Shown here: one piece after another, positions 33,304 to 47,300 of the stretch
How positions within the stretch are numbered: the first letter of the stretch is position 1
How the letters are laid out: every line of letters starts with the position of its first letter
Assembly: GCA_902806575.1 (NCBI GenBank)
Contig: CADCXD010000004.1
Location: 124,001-188,000 of the forward strand
Source: Jackrogersella multiformis
Lineage: Eukaryota > Ascomycota > Sordariomycetes > Xylariales > Hypoxylaceae
Direction of reading: 5' to 3'
Length of the DNA: 64,000 bases
Notes under the pieces: generated by a model
What the model saw: only the letters and a program-made list of their open reading frames with translations
What the model was told of the DNA's origin: nothing
The model's database searches: none
Program-made: the position numbers and the translations under genes

Positions 33304-35737
33304 AGTGAGAGGGGGTATGGAAGGTGTGTGTGCCGTCAACCGCGGCAATGGGGGCGGGTACAAGACGCCAATTACAGCTAGATTAGGGCCCCCTAATAAA
33401 GGTACAAATAAAATAATAATAACAGTACTGATCATTTTGTACGTACCAGCTGCGATGAGTTACATTCGAGTCCTTTTCAGATCCCGTCTTACTACGCAAA
33501 GGGTATGCAAGGCACCAACCGACCGGTCTGGTGCCGAGTGCCTCTGATGCTCATTTTGAGTTACACGTAGCTCCTCGACCTTCCGGTCTTGAGGAGCACT
33601 GCCTCAGCTCGTCTAGTACATTCCTCATTAGTGTTCGGTATGCACCGTAAAAACCTACGCCAGACCCTATGTGTAAGAGGTATTGCTAGCCCTGACGAAA
33701 GCGGCATAGACCTAGTCAAGTAAGTAAGCACGCCATGCGCACCTCCGTGACCTAGGTCGGTAAAATAGGTAAGTTCAACAATAAACCCTCCCGGCACGGC
33801 GCGGCGCGGCGCGATATTTAGGTATATACCTACCTACCTAACCTACCCCGTATATCAAACATAGTTCGACCTACTCCGCCAGCCTGCAGAGGCCCATCCT
33901 ATGCGCCCCTCTAGCCAGGCAGCCGACGCCTCTTATTCGCTCGAGTGGGTGGGTGAAACAGCGTTCGAGATCCGGTAGCCGTCCTGGAGGATGCGGGATT
34001 GCGTTTTTTCAGCTGGCCTGATAGGATGCGACCACGTATGTTGGATATTTATTTTTCATGTTATATTTAGAGTTCGTATGCAGGTCGGTATTAAATATAA
34101 TAAAAAAGCTTCGGTAAGATTGAAAGTTGCAACGAATAGGAGTTCGGAGACGCCGCCGAACCTAGCTCCTTTTTGGGGGTTTTTGCCTGTTTTTTTCTTT
34201 CCGTTAGTCTGCCATAATCTATTTAGCCTTTGGTTGATCCCACATATATTCTCATATCGACGCTCTACTTACCATGTTTATCAACTTCCTGTTCCAACAT
34301 GTTAATACATATATATATCTAGGACAGTTGTCCTGGACAAGATGATGAAGTCATTCACGTCAACAGCCGCGAGAAAAACCAGGGGCTTGTTCCTAAAGTA
34401 TTATTGAACATGTTCCAAGCAATATTACACACATAACTATCGTACAAATACATATTTTCATCGCCAGCACGCCAGTCGGATATAGACAACCATTGCGACT
34501 ACAATACAAGCGGCTGCCCCGTGTTCGACAATAGCACAAAGACCCGCACAATGTTCGCGTCCCTCCCAATCCGATTGAAAATCCCGGCCCTATCATTACA
34601 GAGTTGGCGTTGGCGGAGGATATGCTTCAGCTGCCTTCCATGCTGCTCGATGTGCGCTGTCCCCACAAACTGCTTCATTCTTCTTCGTCGGGCTTAAGCG
34701 CGTTCCCCGGTTGAGCTAGCTGGAGTATACGATTAGGTAATCGTTTAACTCCATCATATCCTGTGGTGTCGTCAAAAGGAAATCGGGACGTCGTCAGAGT
34801 TGATATTGTTCCGGATGGCCAATCCAGCGATTAGGAAATTTTTTATGTAATACGGCGTAGTCGCCGGGCCCCTCCCCTATTATTTCTTATTTTCTTTTCT
34901 CAAGCGTCTCCGACCGACCATATAAGTTTGGCTCGCTGCTCCCCTGATGCTGTACGCCATGCTCGCCCCGAGTGGATGATGCATATGACCCAAGATTATA
35001 GATGCGCCGGACCTTGATGTCGTTGCGTGTTCGTCGATTCGAATTCGTCCCTTCTTTCGGGAATCGTACCGTCGGAGCTGGTTAGCGTTCTCCCTTCCCC
35101 CCCTGATTACCGCTAATGGAATTATTTAAATACAGATGACTGAGAAATTTGTGACATGGCCGCTCGTCATACATACGGGACTGAAGGAAAAAGATTAAGT
35201 GAATAGCCCATACGACCTGGAGGTAACGATAAGGGAACGGTGTGTCGTGACATGACGTGGCATCTTAATTCGGCCGTGGCGCGTGAAAGAGCTGTACCGC
35301 GGAGCAACGTAGCGGGTCGAGAGTTGGGTGTCGAGACATATTCGGTGCGTCCGAAGTAGGTCGCAACCAGCTGGACGTTGACCGCGCATGAGGCTGCCGC
35401 ATGTACAGTGCGAAGTTGAAAACCCAATTAACCTGGAGAACAGCAAACGAAAGAGCAGCATTGCTTCTGTGGTATCGCAAAAAGGCTACACGAATCATAG
35501 CCAACCAGTCTCCATCAATAACGTAAATCAGGTCCTGTGAGTCCCCCAGTGGTATATCCTATTCGACACGGAAAGAACAAACGAGATAGCTATAGTACAA
35601 GAGCAGGTCGGAGGCTCGTAACAGAATATTAAGGATGCTGACGATGATTATAAAGGGGAAACGCGCGCTGCGGAAGTATTGCGGCGAATATGCAACAAGC
35701 GAAACGAAGTATGTTCATGCGTGCCAGAGCTTATGAA
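33304..35737. other. intergenic; no gene seen
   Basis: 2.4 kb between the amidase and the 3' end of the C2H2 gene. A GC-rich GGCGC repeat lies near 33795-33812 and an ACCTACCTA motif near 33830. Short frames (33561-33797, 33991-34305, 34393-34596, 35167-35504) have no domain or splice support. The part near 35.5-35.7 kb is probably the 3' UTR of the zinc-finger gene. Confidence 0.5.
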
Positions 35738-37229
35738 TCACATGCTATCGATTCTAGCGCTAGGCATCTGCATCGTCGGGTCGTCGAAATCCGGCTTGAT
35801 AGCCCAGGGGTCATATGCCCCAGATCCGTAAGATGGTAGTTGGCCGATGGTGGCGACCTCCACGGGGGCCTGGTACGGCATCGTACTGTACCATTGCTCC
35901 TCCGATTGGGCTTGTTGGTACTGTTCCTGGGCCTGATGAACCTGTTGTGGCTGAGGAATCTGGGTTTGCACCGACTGTGGAGGATGGACCGGATGGTGCA
36001 TATGTTGATAGTGCATCATGGGCTGCTCCACGACAGGCGACGTCGTACCTAACCCATACGTTGTCGATTGCGGAGGCTGGTGAGTATAGAAACCGTCTTG
36101 CGTGGATGGACTTCGACCGGCTGCTGCGGCTGAGTAGGTAGTTGGGCTGCTCTGAATTGAGCCAGGCATGCCGGCTCCAGTGTATGGGATTTCTAACGGG
36201 AGTCGATCGGGTTGCTGTCTCGGCATATGGTACGCTTGCATCGAATTCGTGTTCATGGTCGCGACCCCAGGATTGTTCTGATCCGTCACGTAAAAAGGCA
36301 TGCTGGCTGTTCGATGAAGCATATGAACCCCGGGATGTTGCGGTTGCTGGACGACCTCGCCGCCGTGATATTCGTGACCACCTCCGGCAGAAACGCTGTG
36401 TCGGTGCAACTGCTGCTGGGCGTTGTATTCGTTTACGTTTATCTGTTGGCCGAAATCGGCAAAGGATGCTGCGCGCTGGATGGTGTGGCCCTGAAGACCC
36501 GGATGCCCACTACTTAAATGATTGGCTGACCACGGTAGGCCAGTCTGCCTGGGAGTCGACGGAGATTCGCCACCGTCGGACTCGGAAGAAAAGTCGTCAA
36601 CCTCGGAGGAGTGAATTCCTCTCTGGTGGGACCGTCTTTGGTGCTTCACCATTGTTGTCTTTCGGCAGAAACTATAAAGGACAGTTAGCTATTGCTTCCG
36701 AGGATGCTTGCACTCATGCTACCTCTTAAGACACCCATCGTGAGCGCATTTATACGGTCGTTTGCCGGTGTGGATTCGGCGATGTCGAGCTAAGCTCGAA
36801 GACTAATCGAATTAGTGAACCTGCAAAGTATCATTGTCTGGCTGATGTCCTACATCTGAGAAGCGCTTGCCGCACCCGACATGTTGGCATTGATGAGGTT
36901 TCTCGCCGGTGTGTGTCCGGATATGAACGGTGAGAGCACTTCTTTGGATGAAGCTCTTGCCACACCCGGGTGTTACGCACGAGTACGGTCTTTCGTTCGT
37001 GTGTATGCGGTAATGTCTTTGGAGGTCGGATTTGCGGTTGAAGCTCTAAGTTCCTGTAAGTGGCACGGACATCAACCACGGCGGCGGCGGCGACAATATG
37101 TAATCCGATGAAGGGGGGGGAGAGAGCAGCAGTAGCAGCATCAGCAGCACGTACCTTGTTGCACGATTGCCAGTCGCACTGAAAGGGTCGAGCCGTCGGC
37201 TCATTGTCAACAAGTTCCATCAACTCCAT
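35738..37229 (-). CDS. C2H2 zinc-finger transcription factor
   Basis: Four exons, 37155-37229, 36854-37045, 36723-36802 and 35738-36671, join in phase to 426 residues. The start MELMELVDNEPTARPF is the first ATG in frame near finger 1; an upstream exon is possible. Four consecutive C2H2 fingers follow (about 17-125): FQCDWQSCNKSFNRKSDLQRH, YSCVTPGCGKSFIQRSALTVH, HQCQHVGCGKRFSDSSSLARH and YKCAHDGCLKSFCRKTTMVKH, with TGEKP-like linkers. An intron interrupts finger 1, finger 3 and finger 4. The first intron has CCG and CAG-type repeats. The rest (about 130-426) is Gln/His/Pro/Ser-rich and disordered, with an acidic start (EVDDFSSESDGG) and an acidic end (IKPDFDDPTM), likely for regulation. It is nuclear by inference. 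Targets are unknown, and I cannot assign an ortholog name. Confidence 0.87.
37046..37154 (-). repeat. intron 1 of the C2H2 gene with trinucleotide repeats
   Basis: The 109-bp intron holds a (CGG)n run near 37079-37093, a G tract near 37112-37120 and a CAG/CAT-type run near 37127-37149. It starts GTACGT and ends ACTTAG on the minus strand. Purine-rich and triplet arrays inside a short intron may vary in length between strains. Confidence 0.7.
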
Positions 37230-40200
37230 CTCTTTGGTGACCCCGAGATCTAGGTCCCGGCAGCCAGTAGGGTCAGTTGTGCGAATGAGAGTACTTATAT
37301 GTCCTACAGTGCGAACCATGAGGTACAAGGTCGATAAATAGTGGACCAGGCACCGATGTCCCTTAAGGCAAAGGGGACAAGGGTAGCGTGGGTCGTTCGA
37401 AGACAGCCCCAAAGTGTGGATGGCACCCTTGCTCGGAACGGTATGTAAGCGGAATCTGTTCAATGCAACGCCGAGATTGAAATCTATGCGTGGAGACGAC
37501 TTGGCCCCAGAATACTCGGCCCAGACCGATATGAGCAATCCAATGCAGAACACTGAATTAGGGATATGAACTTCAAGATGCACAGTGGCGAGCGTCCAGC
37601 GCAATAAAAATAGAAAGAGGCAGTAATCTGATGTGGGCTAGGGTCAAGTCTATGTGGGAGAAAACGAACAGACACAAGGCGGGACGGGATTTCTCGTGAC
37701 GGGTCGAAACCAAGTTGATCTTGAATGATAGAGCTAACGCTTAAGGGGTGAAGGTTAGCAAGGGAAGTCTACTAATATCAGCCAGACGTGAGGCCACGGA
37801 TAGGTCTGATGTGCTTAAAAGCGCGGAATCGGCGCGAATATGAGACCGTCGTTTAAGGAATGAGGATCGCCAACTTACGAAGAAACAAAAGGCCTCTGTG
37901 CACAACCAGTCGAGGTTGGGAGTCATGAACGAATATAAGAGTTACGCCGTGGGGGGAACTAGGTCATCTACCAGTCTGTGTGGCCAAGGAGAACTATGTT
38001 TAGTAGAGGAATCGACGACGTAACAAGGCGCTAGGTTTGCTGACGGCACTGGAGCTGTACTATGTTTCACAGTCGAGAGTAGTCACTCAGCGGCTTAAGT
38101 TAGGTTTCGGATCCTCGAAGTCAGCCAAGTGAAATTCGATCAATGGAAGCCCTAAGGCACCTAGGCAGGCAGTTCAGGCCGAATCCTAAGGTTGAGACCT
38201 GTCGTGGCCCGATTTGGCGTATTGCCGAGGCGAAGTATAGCCAAAGGCAGAGGTTATGAGAAGACCGTCTCGCCTCCTCTCTCTCTCTCTCCGCTTAGTA
38301 TGCTTTGCTGCCAGCGCACAGAACTTGTCCCAGGAACGCGGCCCACCTGGCTATAAGAGCCAGCACCTACACCAAATAAGGACCTGTATCCTCTCGAGGG
38401 GTAGACGCTGCTACGGCTATGGTAAAATCCAGTCCCAACACCTTGAGGAGGTCGAAGGTCTGCTCAATATTAGTGATATTACCCAGCAATCAAAATCACG
38501 GCATAAACAATAGGCGAGCCCGGCCAACACAGACTCGAGAGAAAGATCCAACACAATGTGACTGTGGGTATGCAGGCTAGAGCCACCAGGGTGGCGACGG
38601 GGTGGGAGGTTATATGTCAAAGCCAAGTAGCAATAGGTGGCCTAGTGAGCACTATCGCAGGCGGGCTAGTGAGTCCTGTTCAGCTAAGAGTAGCCTGTAT
38701 TATGATATATATTATCGAGGTTGATTATTACTCCCTGGAACCCGAAGCAGTTGAGAAGCTGTATGAAGATGGGATGCCTTTCTTTCCTAGTTATGGAGTC
38801 CTGGGTGGTGATCGCAAAAAAGGGAAAGGAGTGGGCTCGAGCACATCCGAATTCGGTTTGTAGCAACGGGTATATGCTACAGAAATTGACGAGATCGCAA
38901 GGGGAAGACCACACCGGCGATCCCTTCACCAAAAAAAAGGGCGAGAGCCCTTGAACATGCAAAGGTTCGAAAGCGGCTAGTGTCGATATATTTTTATATA
39001 ATGACGCGAAGTAAAATGTGAGGGTTGTTGCGGTAGCGCCTCCAGCAGTTTCGTTCCTTACTTGCGAGTCGTCAAAATAGGTCCGTGTTGGTCAGAGTCC
39101 GTGGGTTTTCTGTACGTACGTGTGTGTATGTACGGGATTCGCCAACATTGAAAGATTGAAAACCAGGTACCCAGGTACCTAGTCAACCGAGTCTCGTCTC
39201 TTGGATTGGTAACCGCAGATTAGGCCTGCTATAGCAGACAGCGTCTGGCTATATGTTAATACCGATAGAGGTGCACCGTCTCTCGGTTTTCCTACCGAAC
39301 GAGCCGACAATTGCGACGTCGAAGGATGAGACAAATAATATTCTTCAACGCACAATGGACTACGGCTGTGCAGTGGATTAAAATGTGATTAAGGTGTCAG
39401 GTGACAGAACTGCATCGGTCAATTGGAGAACTCTCCAGCTGTGATATATATATGATGGTGGTGGTGGGATAGAGGTAGTAATGGCGGTAATGGTTGTGAC
39501 GATAGTGATAGTGATCCAAAGTGGTGAGTGAGTGAGTGACAGACATCCGGCGGATACGGAATAACCCATATAACGACGACGAGGGTAAGCTTCCTTCCTG
39601 TTCTGTTGAGAGGTACTCTGAAGCGGTTTCCTCCTGTTCTCCTCCCTAATAAACCTACCCGGTTCGGCAGGCTCGTCATTAGCAGTGCCTTAGGTACCCT
39701 CGAAGGCACTGTTAGCTGCTTCCTAGGTAAATGCGCTTACAGATTGTACAAATCTGTATTGTAGCTACCTGCTATGTATAATACCAATACCAGAAAGGCA
39801 AGGCCTAACTACTAGGGGAGGGATAGGGATAGGGATGTCGAAAAGAAAGAAAGAAAATACCAGCTAGGTATGTATTTAGTGTGCTAGTAGTAGTGTAGAC
39901 TTGGAGGGTATTAAACCTCAGGGATCAGGGGTCATGGATCATGGATCATGGAAGCGAAAAAAAAATGTAAAATATATGCTGACAATGACATGGATAATAA
40001 TAATCCCCTCCCCCAAATCTCAATCCCCTAGCATTAACCTACCTAAATTATACTACATACATTAGGTACATTTATTACATACATCCATATGACACAAAAC
40101 TGCCATTCATAATTAAGTTATAAATATTGCCTAGTTAAGGCTGGTCCCTAAGCACTATTACAATAGCGTGGGTACCTGTCATGTTTAAGGCATTTACTGA

Positions 40201-43200
40201 ATTTCGAAAACCCGTCAGCTCCTTTGGTCCCCTTTTATTGTTCCTCTTTTTTTACCTGTCGTTAAATGTCCCGTAATAAATACAAAAGCCAAGATGTATA
40301 ATTACTATATGTGGCGGTTTGAAATTCATCAAGCACTCTTATCTCTTGTCGGCTTCCAGCTATAAGAAATTAAACATCCAACGTACTGTCTACCTAGGTA
40401 CGCATTCATATAGATGAGATTGTAAACAGGCGCGCGGTGTGCTGCACTGAAGATAGATGATACATACCTAACATATCACATTCATATAAGCCTGGTGTAG
40501 CTACATAGTTACCTACCTAACAAGTAGCTAATGGCGCCTTCAAACCTATATTATATTTGAGGTGTAGATGGTGCTCGTACACATGGATAGGTAAATGCAA
40601 TATTTGGACAATGGAGGAAAGATGAAAAATGAGGGGTAATATCCTAGACGGGGAGGGAGGCCAGCACGACATGGTATGCTTCTGTGGTTCGGTATGATCT
40701 GGATGGCGTGGCGTGGCATGGCATGGGGATAGCAAGGCGACGGGAATCCGACTCAATTTCACTCTCACTCTCTTACACCTTGCTTATCTACCTAAACACA
40801 TGTATTAATCATACCTTAAGTAGGTATTTGATCGTACACAGTTGTTTAGTTCTCTGGGGTTTAGGAAGAGATATAAAACCAATGCTATGCATTAACATGG
40901 TAAACAGCCCAGAGATCAAAAGGAAAAGTGTATGGTACTTAAGCTGCTAAGTACTCATAACTTATCTCTATAGATACTTGCTTGTCTTTACGTAGTAACA
41001 ATCGGCATCGGTGTTATTAGCTACACACAAATTTCAATATTCGAATATAGGTATATATGTGACATCTGGTGCGAGTTAATTGACATTCAAAGCCATATAA
41101 TCTTCAATGCGAGAGTTAACTTGGTACCTTAGGTAGGAGGTAGTGACGTTAATCGGAGAGATACATAGTAGCCTCTGAGTGTGTGCTGTCTCCCCGATGG
41201 CATTGACACATGAAAGAAGTCGACCAACTTCACGATGTCTAATGTAGTGTAGGAAGGAAACAGTTTACCTCGTTATTGCAACCTTAAACTTACCATTGCA
41301 ATGTTCGGTCGGTAAAGCCAGCCAGACCAGGCAGACCAGCCTCACGATATTTGTTATGGAGGTATTCTTCAATGCAGGGGCTACTCTTGGCGCTGCCGGG
41401 GTTCCGGTTAGGAATCAGCAACCCGACAGGACCTGGGTGACCTTTTTGACCGGCTCGAGCCGTTGGCCAAAACCCGAGGTGTCCTTATCCTAGGGGTGAA
41501 TGTACTAAAATGAACAACAATGAAATAATAGAGATAATGATAATAACGATAGGTGCTTACACTACCTAGGTACCTAGGTACCGGTAATGAATAAATGAAG
41601 TAAGGAAGGTTTAACTTTAGAAATGCCACAATTAAGCTTACCATTGACGTAAACATACTTTTATTATTAACTTTATCTCTATCAAGTCATTTGGCAGCAA
41701 ATAAAGTTCAGCCTCCTTTCTAAGGTAATATGCTTAGATGCCTTAGTACTTAATAGATGCCTTGGTAAGTACTTAAGTGTATGTTAAGTGGTACGGTATA
41801 TGTCAAAAGGAGCAAGCCCGTTTCTAAAGTTTCCAAAAGTTATTTCATTATAAAAACCCATATATAAATACTTAAATGTTAATGTAATTACCTAAGTAAT
41901 AGTGGTGTTATAATATACGAAATATAATTCGTGTGCTATATTATAATAATGCATTTTTTATATATTCTACCATTATTACTCGTCGTTAACATAAGGGTCT
42001 AGTATGAAAATGAGGCCGATGGTAACGGCGATGAGATCGGCGATGGTGACGGGATACATCAGTTAAGCTCTATTATTAATTGACTGCTTACATAGGTACC
42101 TGAGTAGACAATAATCCTTAGGTACCTGTATGGTATGCCTCTTAATAAACTCTTGTCACCTATTGGTCTAAGGAGCTTAACCTACACACAAGGAACCGGG
42201 GCTCTGTTCCGAAGTCGTGGTATCACACTAAAGTGACTTTGATCTACACTGTTTCAGGGCAATCGTCAAAACTCAACCTCAAGTCGTCACTCGGTTAAAT
42301 ATTCTGGATGGTACATAGTATTTAAGTAGGCAATATGTGAGGTGCTATTACATGCATGTATGTACCTAGTGACAACCAGCCCCAATGTTTCAGAAGCCTG
42401 AATCACCACCTAAATTGGCGTACCTCACTAACCCGCGTCGGGACAGACGAGCTTAGCAATACATACCTAGGTACCTAAGTAGGTATGCATGTAATAAAAG
42501 TATATACTAAAGGGAGTTTTAGACCATGTAGGCTCACTTTTTAGTACATATATATTCTTTTAAATAAATACTTAACAGGGTTTACGTAAATAACATTATA
42601 AAAAGTTCCGATTCTTTAACAATTAATAAGTTAAAGTGTCTTTAACCATTTTATATCTTGTCTCTAAGCTACATTAAGTACATAGATATATCGAAGATGT
42701 TTTAGGATTACATACAGCTTCGCAAACAACGATAGAAAGGAAGAGAATCCAACTAATACGGCGCAGTAAAATCTGGTCGGAAAACTTCCCCTAGGCGCAA
42801 GTTGCCGCCAACCTAATCCGTACTATGTACATTAATCCTTTCAGACCTCACCATCTCCACCTACGCACCGCAGAAGAAGAAAAAAATTATCCGACCCCTG
42901 GCTGGTAGACAAGCTTTGATGACGCCTAATTACGACTTCCTGATCGGAGTCATGGAATAATCTATCGATGATGGCGACAGTACCTAGGTATCGGCCTGAT
43001 GGATCTTTGCCACGAATCTTCAACCCCATAACCAGCGCTACCTCCTCCAAGATTGATACGAAACTGACGGCCCAGAAACAGGTCGTCGGGAGTCGCTAAT
43101 CATGGTGATTGAAATAAATACACTCCCTAAATGAGGTTAACCGCGTCCGAGCCATAACCAAGTTTATTGATCCTTTGGAGCTTAAGAGAGACACATATTA

Positions 43201-44000
43201 CTGAGAGCTAGTATATAATGCCGTTTACGGACAATGATGACTTTGCCGAGGCCTTTGGAGTGGTCACCTCCTGGAGCTGCTTCGGAGATACCGTCGAGGA
43301 GGTTGCTAAAGGACGTGCTTTTCCAAGCCAAATATTTGGTTGGCTAAATTTCATGGGAATGGGGAATTCGAATGGAAATTTTCAAGCAATGCAAGTGATT
43401 AATATCTGAGGTCAACCAATACCTGTGGACCTCCGGAGAATTGATCGCGATACGCAACAGAAGTCGTCCCCGCCGCAGCGTAGTTGTATGTACATATCTC
43501 CCAACCTCTTATCCTAGACTGTCACGATCTCATCCGCATCCAAAGCAACCGATATAACGATGTATCGATATAATAAATAATACTAGTGTAGTGGATTTAC
43601 CTACTATGTAAGTACCTAGGTAGTTTAAGTCTCTTTGTCGGCGACCACGTTACATAGTACGTATTTTCAACGAAGGTTTACACTATACCTTGCCCTATAT
43701 CTCCTTGATACTAGGTATAATGACACTTCCAGATTCGATCGGTCAAGGGTTTCCATTCACTAGGGGAGTCGGTAGACCGAAATTGGACATTCGGGGTCCT
43801 ACACGAGCTCGAAGATCAATTGACTAACGAATTGTCCAATGAATCCTTTGGGTTTCGAAACATATCAACCACAAGCCCTTGGATATAGCGAATAAGAGTG
43901 AGAGTGTATGGATGTAGGTACACGTAGCCAATGCATGCAAATAGCGGCTTACGAGCACATGCAGATGGGCCGCTGCCGAACACCTGCATTGCAGTAACGC
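37230..44000. other. gene-poor region, first part
   Basis: No supported gene. The first kilobase is probably the 5' UTR and promoter of the C2H2 gene. A CT microsatellite is near 38276-38292, a GTGA run near 39523-39537, and CCTAGG motifs occur at about 39168, 40393, 41563, 42465, 42984 and 43615. Open frames of 60-100 codons (38256, 38558, 38684, 39419, 40517, 41408, 43218) show repeat-derived or biased residues and no domain. Confidence 0.5.
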
Positions 44001-44295
44001 TTAAGAGTCATTTTAAGCATAAATCACACTCGCCTCTATGGTGGAAACGTGCAGATGGGACAATCTCGAACACGACAGTTTTCTATTTCCCTTATTCTGC
44101 GTAGTTGATCACACACACGCCGAGGGCAGGCGAGGCGATTTTCGTCTCATGTTCGGCGATGGTAGATAGATACGACAATTTAATTTACAACTCACCATTA
44201 TCGTTATTATCATCGTTATTATCATTATCATAATTACTCTAACTATATATTAGGTCGCCGACAACCCTACATACATAATACAGTTCGCAACTAAT

Positions 44296-44324
44296 ATTAT
44301 ATACTATTATATACTATTATATAC
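44296..44324. repeat. 10-bp AT tandem repeat
   Basis: Nearly three units of ATTATATACT in tandem; simple satellite in intergenic DNA. Confidence 0.85.
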
Positions 44325-44341
44325 ATGGGAGGGAAGAGATA

Positions 44342-44359
44342 GGTGGTGGTGGTGGTGGT
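44342..44359. repeat. (GGT)6 microsatellite
   Basis: Six GGT units, followed by AAGGTGGT. Confidence 0.9.
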
Positions 44360-47300
44360 AAGGTGGTCCCCAAATAGGACATCGTGGGTCTACGCTAACT
44401 CCGGATGTCCAATGATTACATCTCCCGTAACTGACTACCTCGTTAGCTCTTCTCTCTAACATGTTGGCATGCATCCACATTCGGAGGAGGCGTTAGAAAT
44501 TCTGAAATGCACGCAATAATTATTCGAAACCGTTTTTTAATAGCTCCTGTCAAGAGCTTCCAGGTTGTTGACGCTTACGATCGTGCGGCGCCGCCTCGTG
44601 GTAGTCATGGTTGGCTAGCAGGGTCCACCTTGCTCACCTATATCCTAAAGCGGATGGATTACCCAGGTACCTATGTACGTGAAAAGCTTTCCTTCAGCCG
44701 CTCTCGACTTTGGAAGCGATGGTTGTGGTAGCTACTACGTACCTACATTAATACACTAGTAAAGGTTATCAGCATCCTGCCTTCTTCGTGAAGCTTGCTT
44801 GGGCGTCGGTTTCTCGTTGCCGACGGCAAATGCCATCTCATCCATCCATCCCAACCATGCAGGTCGAGACCGACAATTAAGGCTACTAGCGCAATAAGTT
44901 CTAGCCATCCGATTTGTCAGAGGCATGCCGGGATTCGCTTCCCCCTGCCAGGATCTCCCTCCCTCTGAGATTCTTCAAGTCATTCAGGCAGGCACAGGTT
45001 CGAAGAGGGTTAATAACATTTCAGCTTTATGAGACAATGTGCAAAAAATGAACCCTTGGAATCTAAATTATAGAACCCTTAATATTTCTGGTTACCTTAG
45101 CTAAGGACCTATTCACTCAAACAAATCGTTGCAATAACAGAAATGAATAGACGAACGCTTCCACCAGCCTCGGACTAGCGGAGGACTAGGACCCAACTAG
45201 AAAGCGTCTCGCGAATAAACGAGAACCGAAATAGTGAAGTTTAAAGTATCACATAGTAATTACATAGTTGAGCATCCCTAGCAGGTGCGGGTTTTTCGTG
45301 CTGCAAGTTTTCGATAAGGAAGCAAGATATCTACTTGTTTATGATAACAAACAGGTTCGCCAACCAGATCGTACGATGCCGCCCATATGGCAAGGGAACA
45401 TTGAGATAGAGCGACTACACTAGTGTAGCTTCGTATCACGGACAACCTACCTTTGAAGAGTATAGGGACGGCACTCGGCAGATCGGCAACGGGGCCTACA
45501 GCGGACGTTATCCCGAGTTGGGATGCAACAACATAAAATCAACTTCCTTTACCTTCCCCGCAGTTGGGTGTGTGGCCAAGAAATGTATGTCACGGTCCGA
45601 GTGATGCCCGGAACCCGATGTTCATGTGATATATATGTCATGCTAGTGAGAGACGAACGGAGGTCGGATGAACCAGCATGAATTTTTGGTGGTGTTCCTG
45701 GTATTTGCCGAAAGCTCCGTCAGTATTGTAGTGTAGTGTATGTACACTACCTACCTAAGATATAATACCCTTGCAGTTGCCCTTGCAGCTACTTTCAGGG
45801 CTCGAGATCTGAAAGTGTATTAAAATGTGTTTTGGATATCATATAGCATCCTAGGTAGGTATAATGCAAACATAACGGTAGCATGATCGTCACGTCAACA
45901 AGATCAGCCCACACTTCATGTAGTTGAACTTATCATCTCCCAACTCTTCAAGCTACCTGATCCGCGGATAGTTCCAAGGTCTGGTAAGGTATCACGCGGG
46001 CCGCTTACGCTATTCGTAGGCTGGCAATCATGAATCCACATGGCTGATCTCGAAACCTAAACGCAAATCAACTACCAGGTAATAGGTAGGTAGTGTACAT
46101 ACAGCTGTACCTAGCAAGTAACTACTTTGGCGACAAGCCGGTAGCAGTTTCACAGCAGATGATGCTATTGTACATCCATCGTAACGGACATGCAGCGGAT
46201 GCAGATTAGTGTCTGTGCGTTATGCTTCCGGGTTTCCTCCCCATTACATATACTACCTAGGTACCTCACGTTGATAACTACCTAGGTAGTGTACCTAGAA
46301 TTCTTCATTAGAGCGCGAGTCGGTGGTACCATGATATAGAACAGCAGGTCATGAAAAGGAGGTTCCAGGTTACTTGCAGGTTTAAATCTACAAAATTGTT
46401 CCAAGGTTAATAGTAAAAAAGGGAAGGGTTTCATACAGAGGGCCACTATACAAAGTACGCCACATACGTTCGTATTGTACAGTGGACCTTAGGTATGCAG
46501 GGGTCATCGGCCTCAGGGATTGCCCAAAGGGGGAATCCCTATCACCCAACGTGCGTCAAGCTACATACCTAAGTACTTAGGTAATAAGTAGTAACTTATT
46601 CTAAGCAACTGAGTTAAATATAATTGGCTGTAACAAACCTAGGTAGGTAGGTACGGTAGGTAGCGTACCTACCTAAGCATATACTGAGCATTTTCCAAAA
46701 CCATAGGTACAGTTTCAGTTTCATCATTCATGCCGGCTTCAAATGCATGTGCCTTTTTTTATCATCCGGATCGTCACATTTACTTTTCCGGCATCGTTAC
46801 TCTTAAAATCACATCTACCAGTAGCTTTCTATAAGGTACAAGTAAACTTCGAAAGCTAAAAGAAAAAGGAAATAACTGCAGAAAAGGGACAGAAAATTAA
46901 GATATTAAGGCCTGTAAAAGGCGTATAATATATTTATATTACCATTCATTCTAGGTACATGGGCAATAAATAGATACGTACCTACCTAGGTAGGTTAGGT
47001 ACGTAACTTGTATACCTACCACAGGTAGCTCATCCACTCAACGGTTACACAATCTTCCCCGCATTCTTATTACGCTAGGTACACAAAGGACTAGGTAAAA
47101 ACCTGGAAGGTAATAACCAATAAGTATTCCGGTCATGGCAATATCCAAACCATGTTTCCTTCTCCACACGCTTTCCTTCACCGCTAAAATTAAGAGAACA
47201 GGAGCACAGGAGGATAACAATACGGGAACTGTGGGAAGGGGGTTCATTATCTGATCTACTACCCAAGTATCATAATCAATGCCCCTCTCCATAACTGTTT

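Noticed and set aside
34600..34830. minus-strand stretch with protein-like composition (FPFDDTTGYDGVKRLPNRIL)
   Set aside because: It is open for only about 55 codons, with stops in every longer frame and no splice partners; possibly a gene relic, not callable.
36142..36729. 195-codon plus-strand ORF
   Set aside because: It is antisense to the Gln/His-rich exon of the C2H2 gene; its composition (Arg, Cys, Trp) is that of a shadow frame.
36831..37604. 257-codon minus-strand ORF over the zinc-finger exons
   Set aside because: It reads through intron 1 and uses the wrong frame for fingers 2 and 3; only its part at 37155-37229 is coding.
47038..47292. 84-codon minus-strand ORF with hydrophobic stretches
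   Set aside because: No start context, family or further exon; in AT-rich DNA such frames arise by chance.
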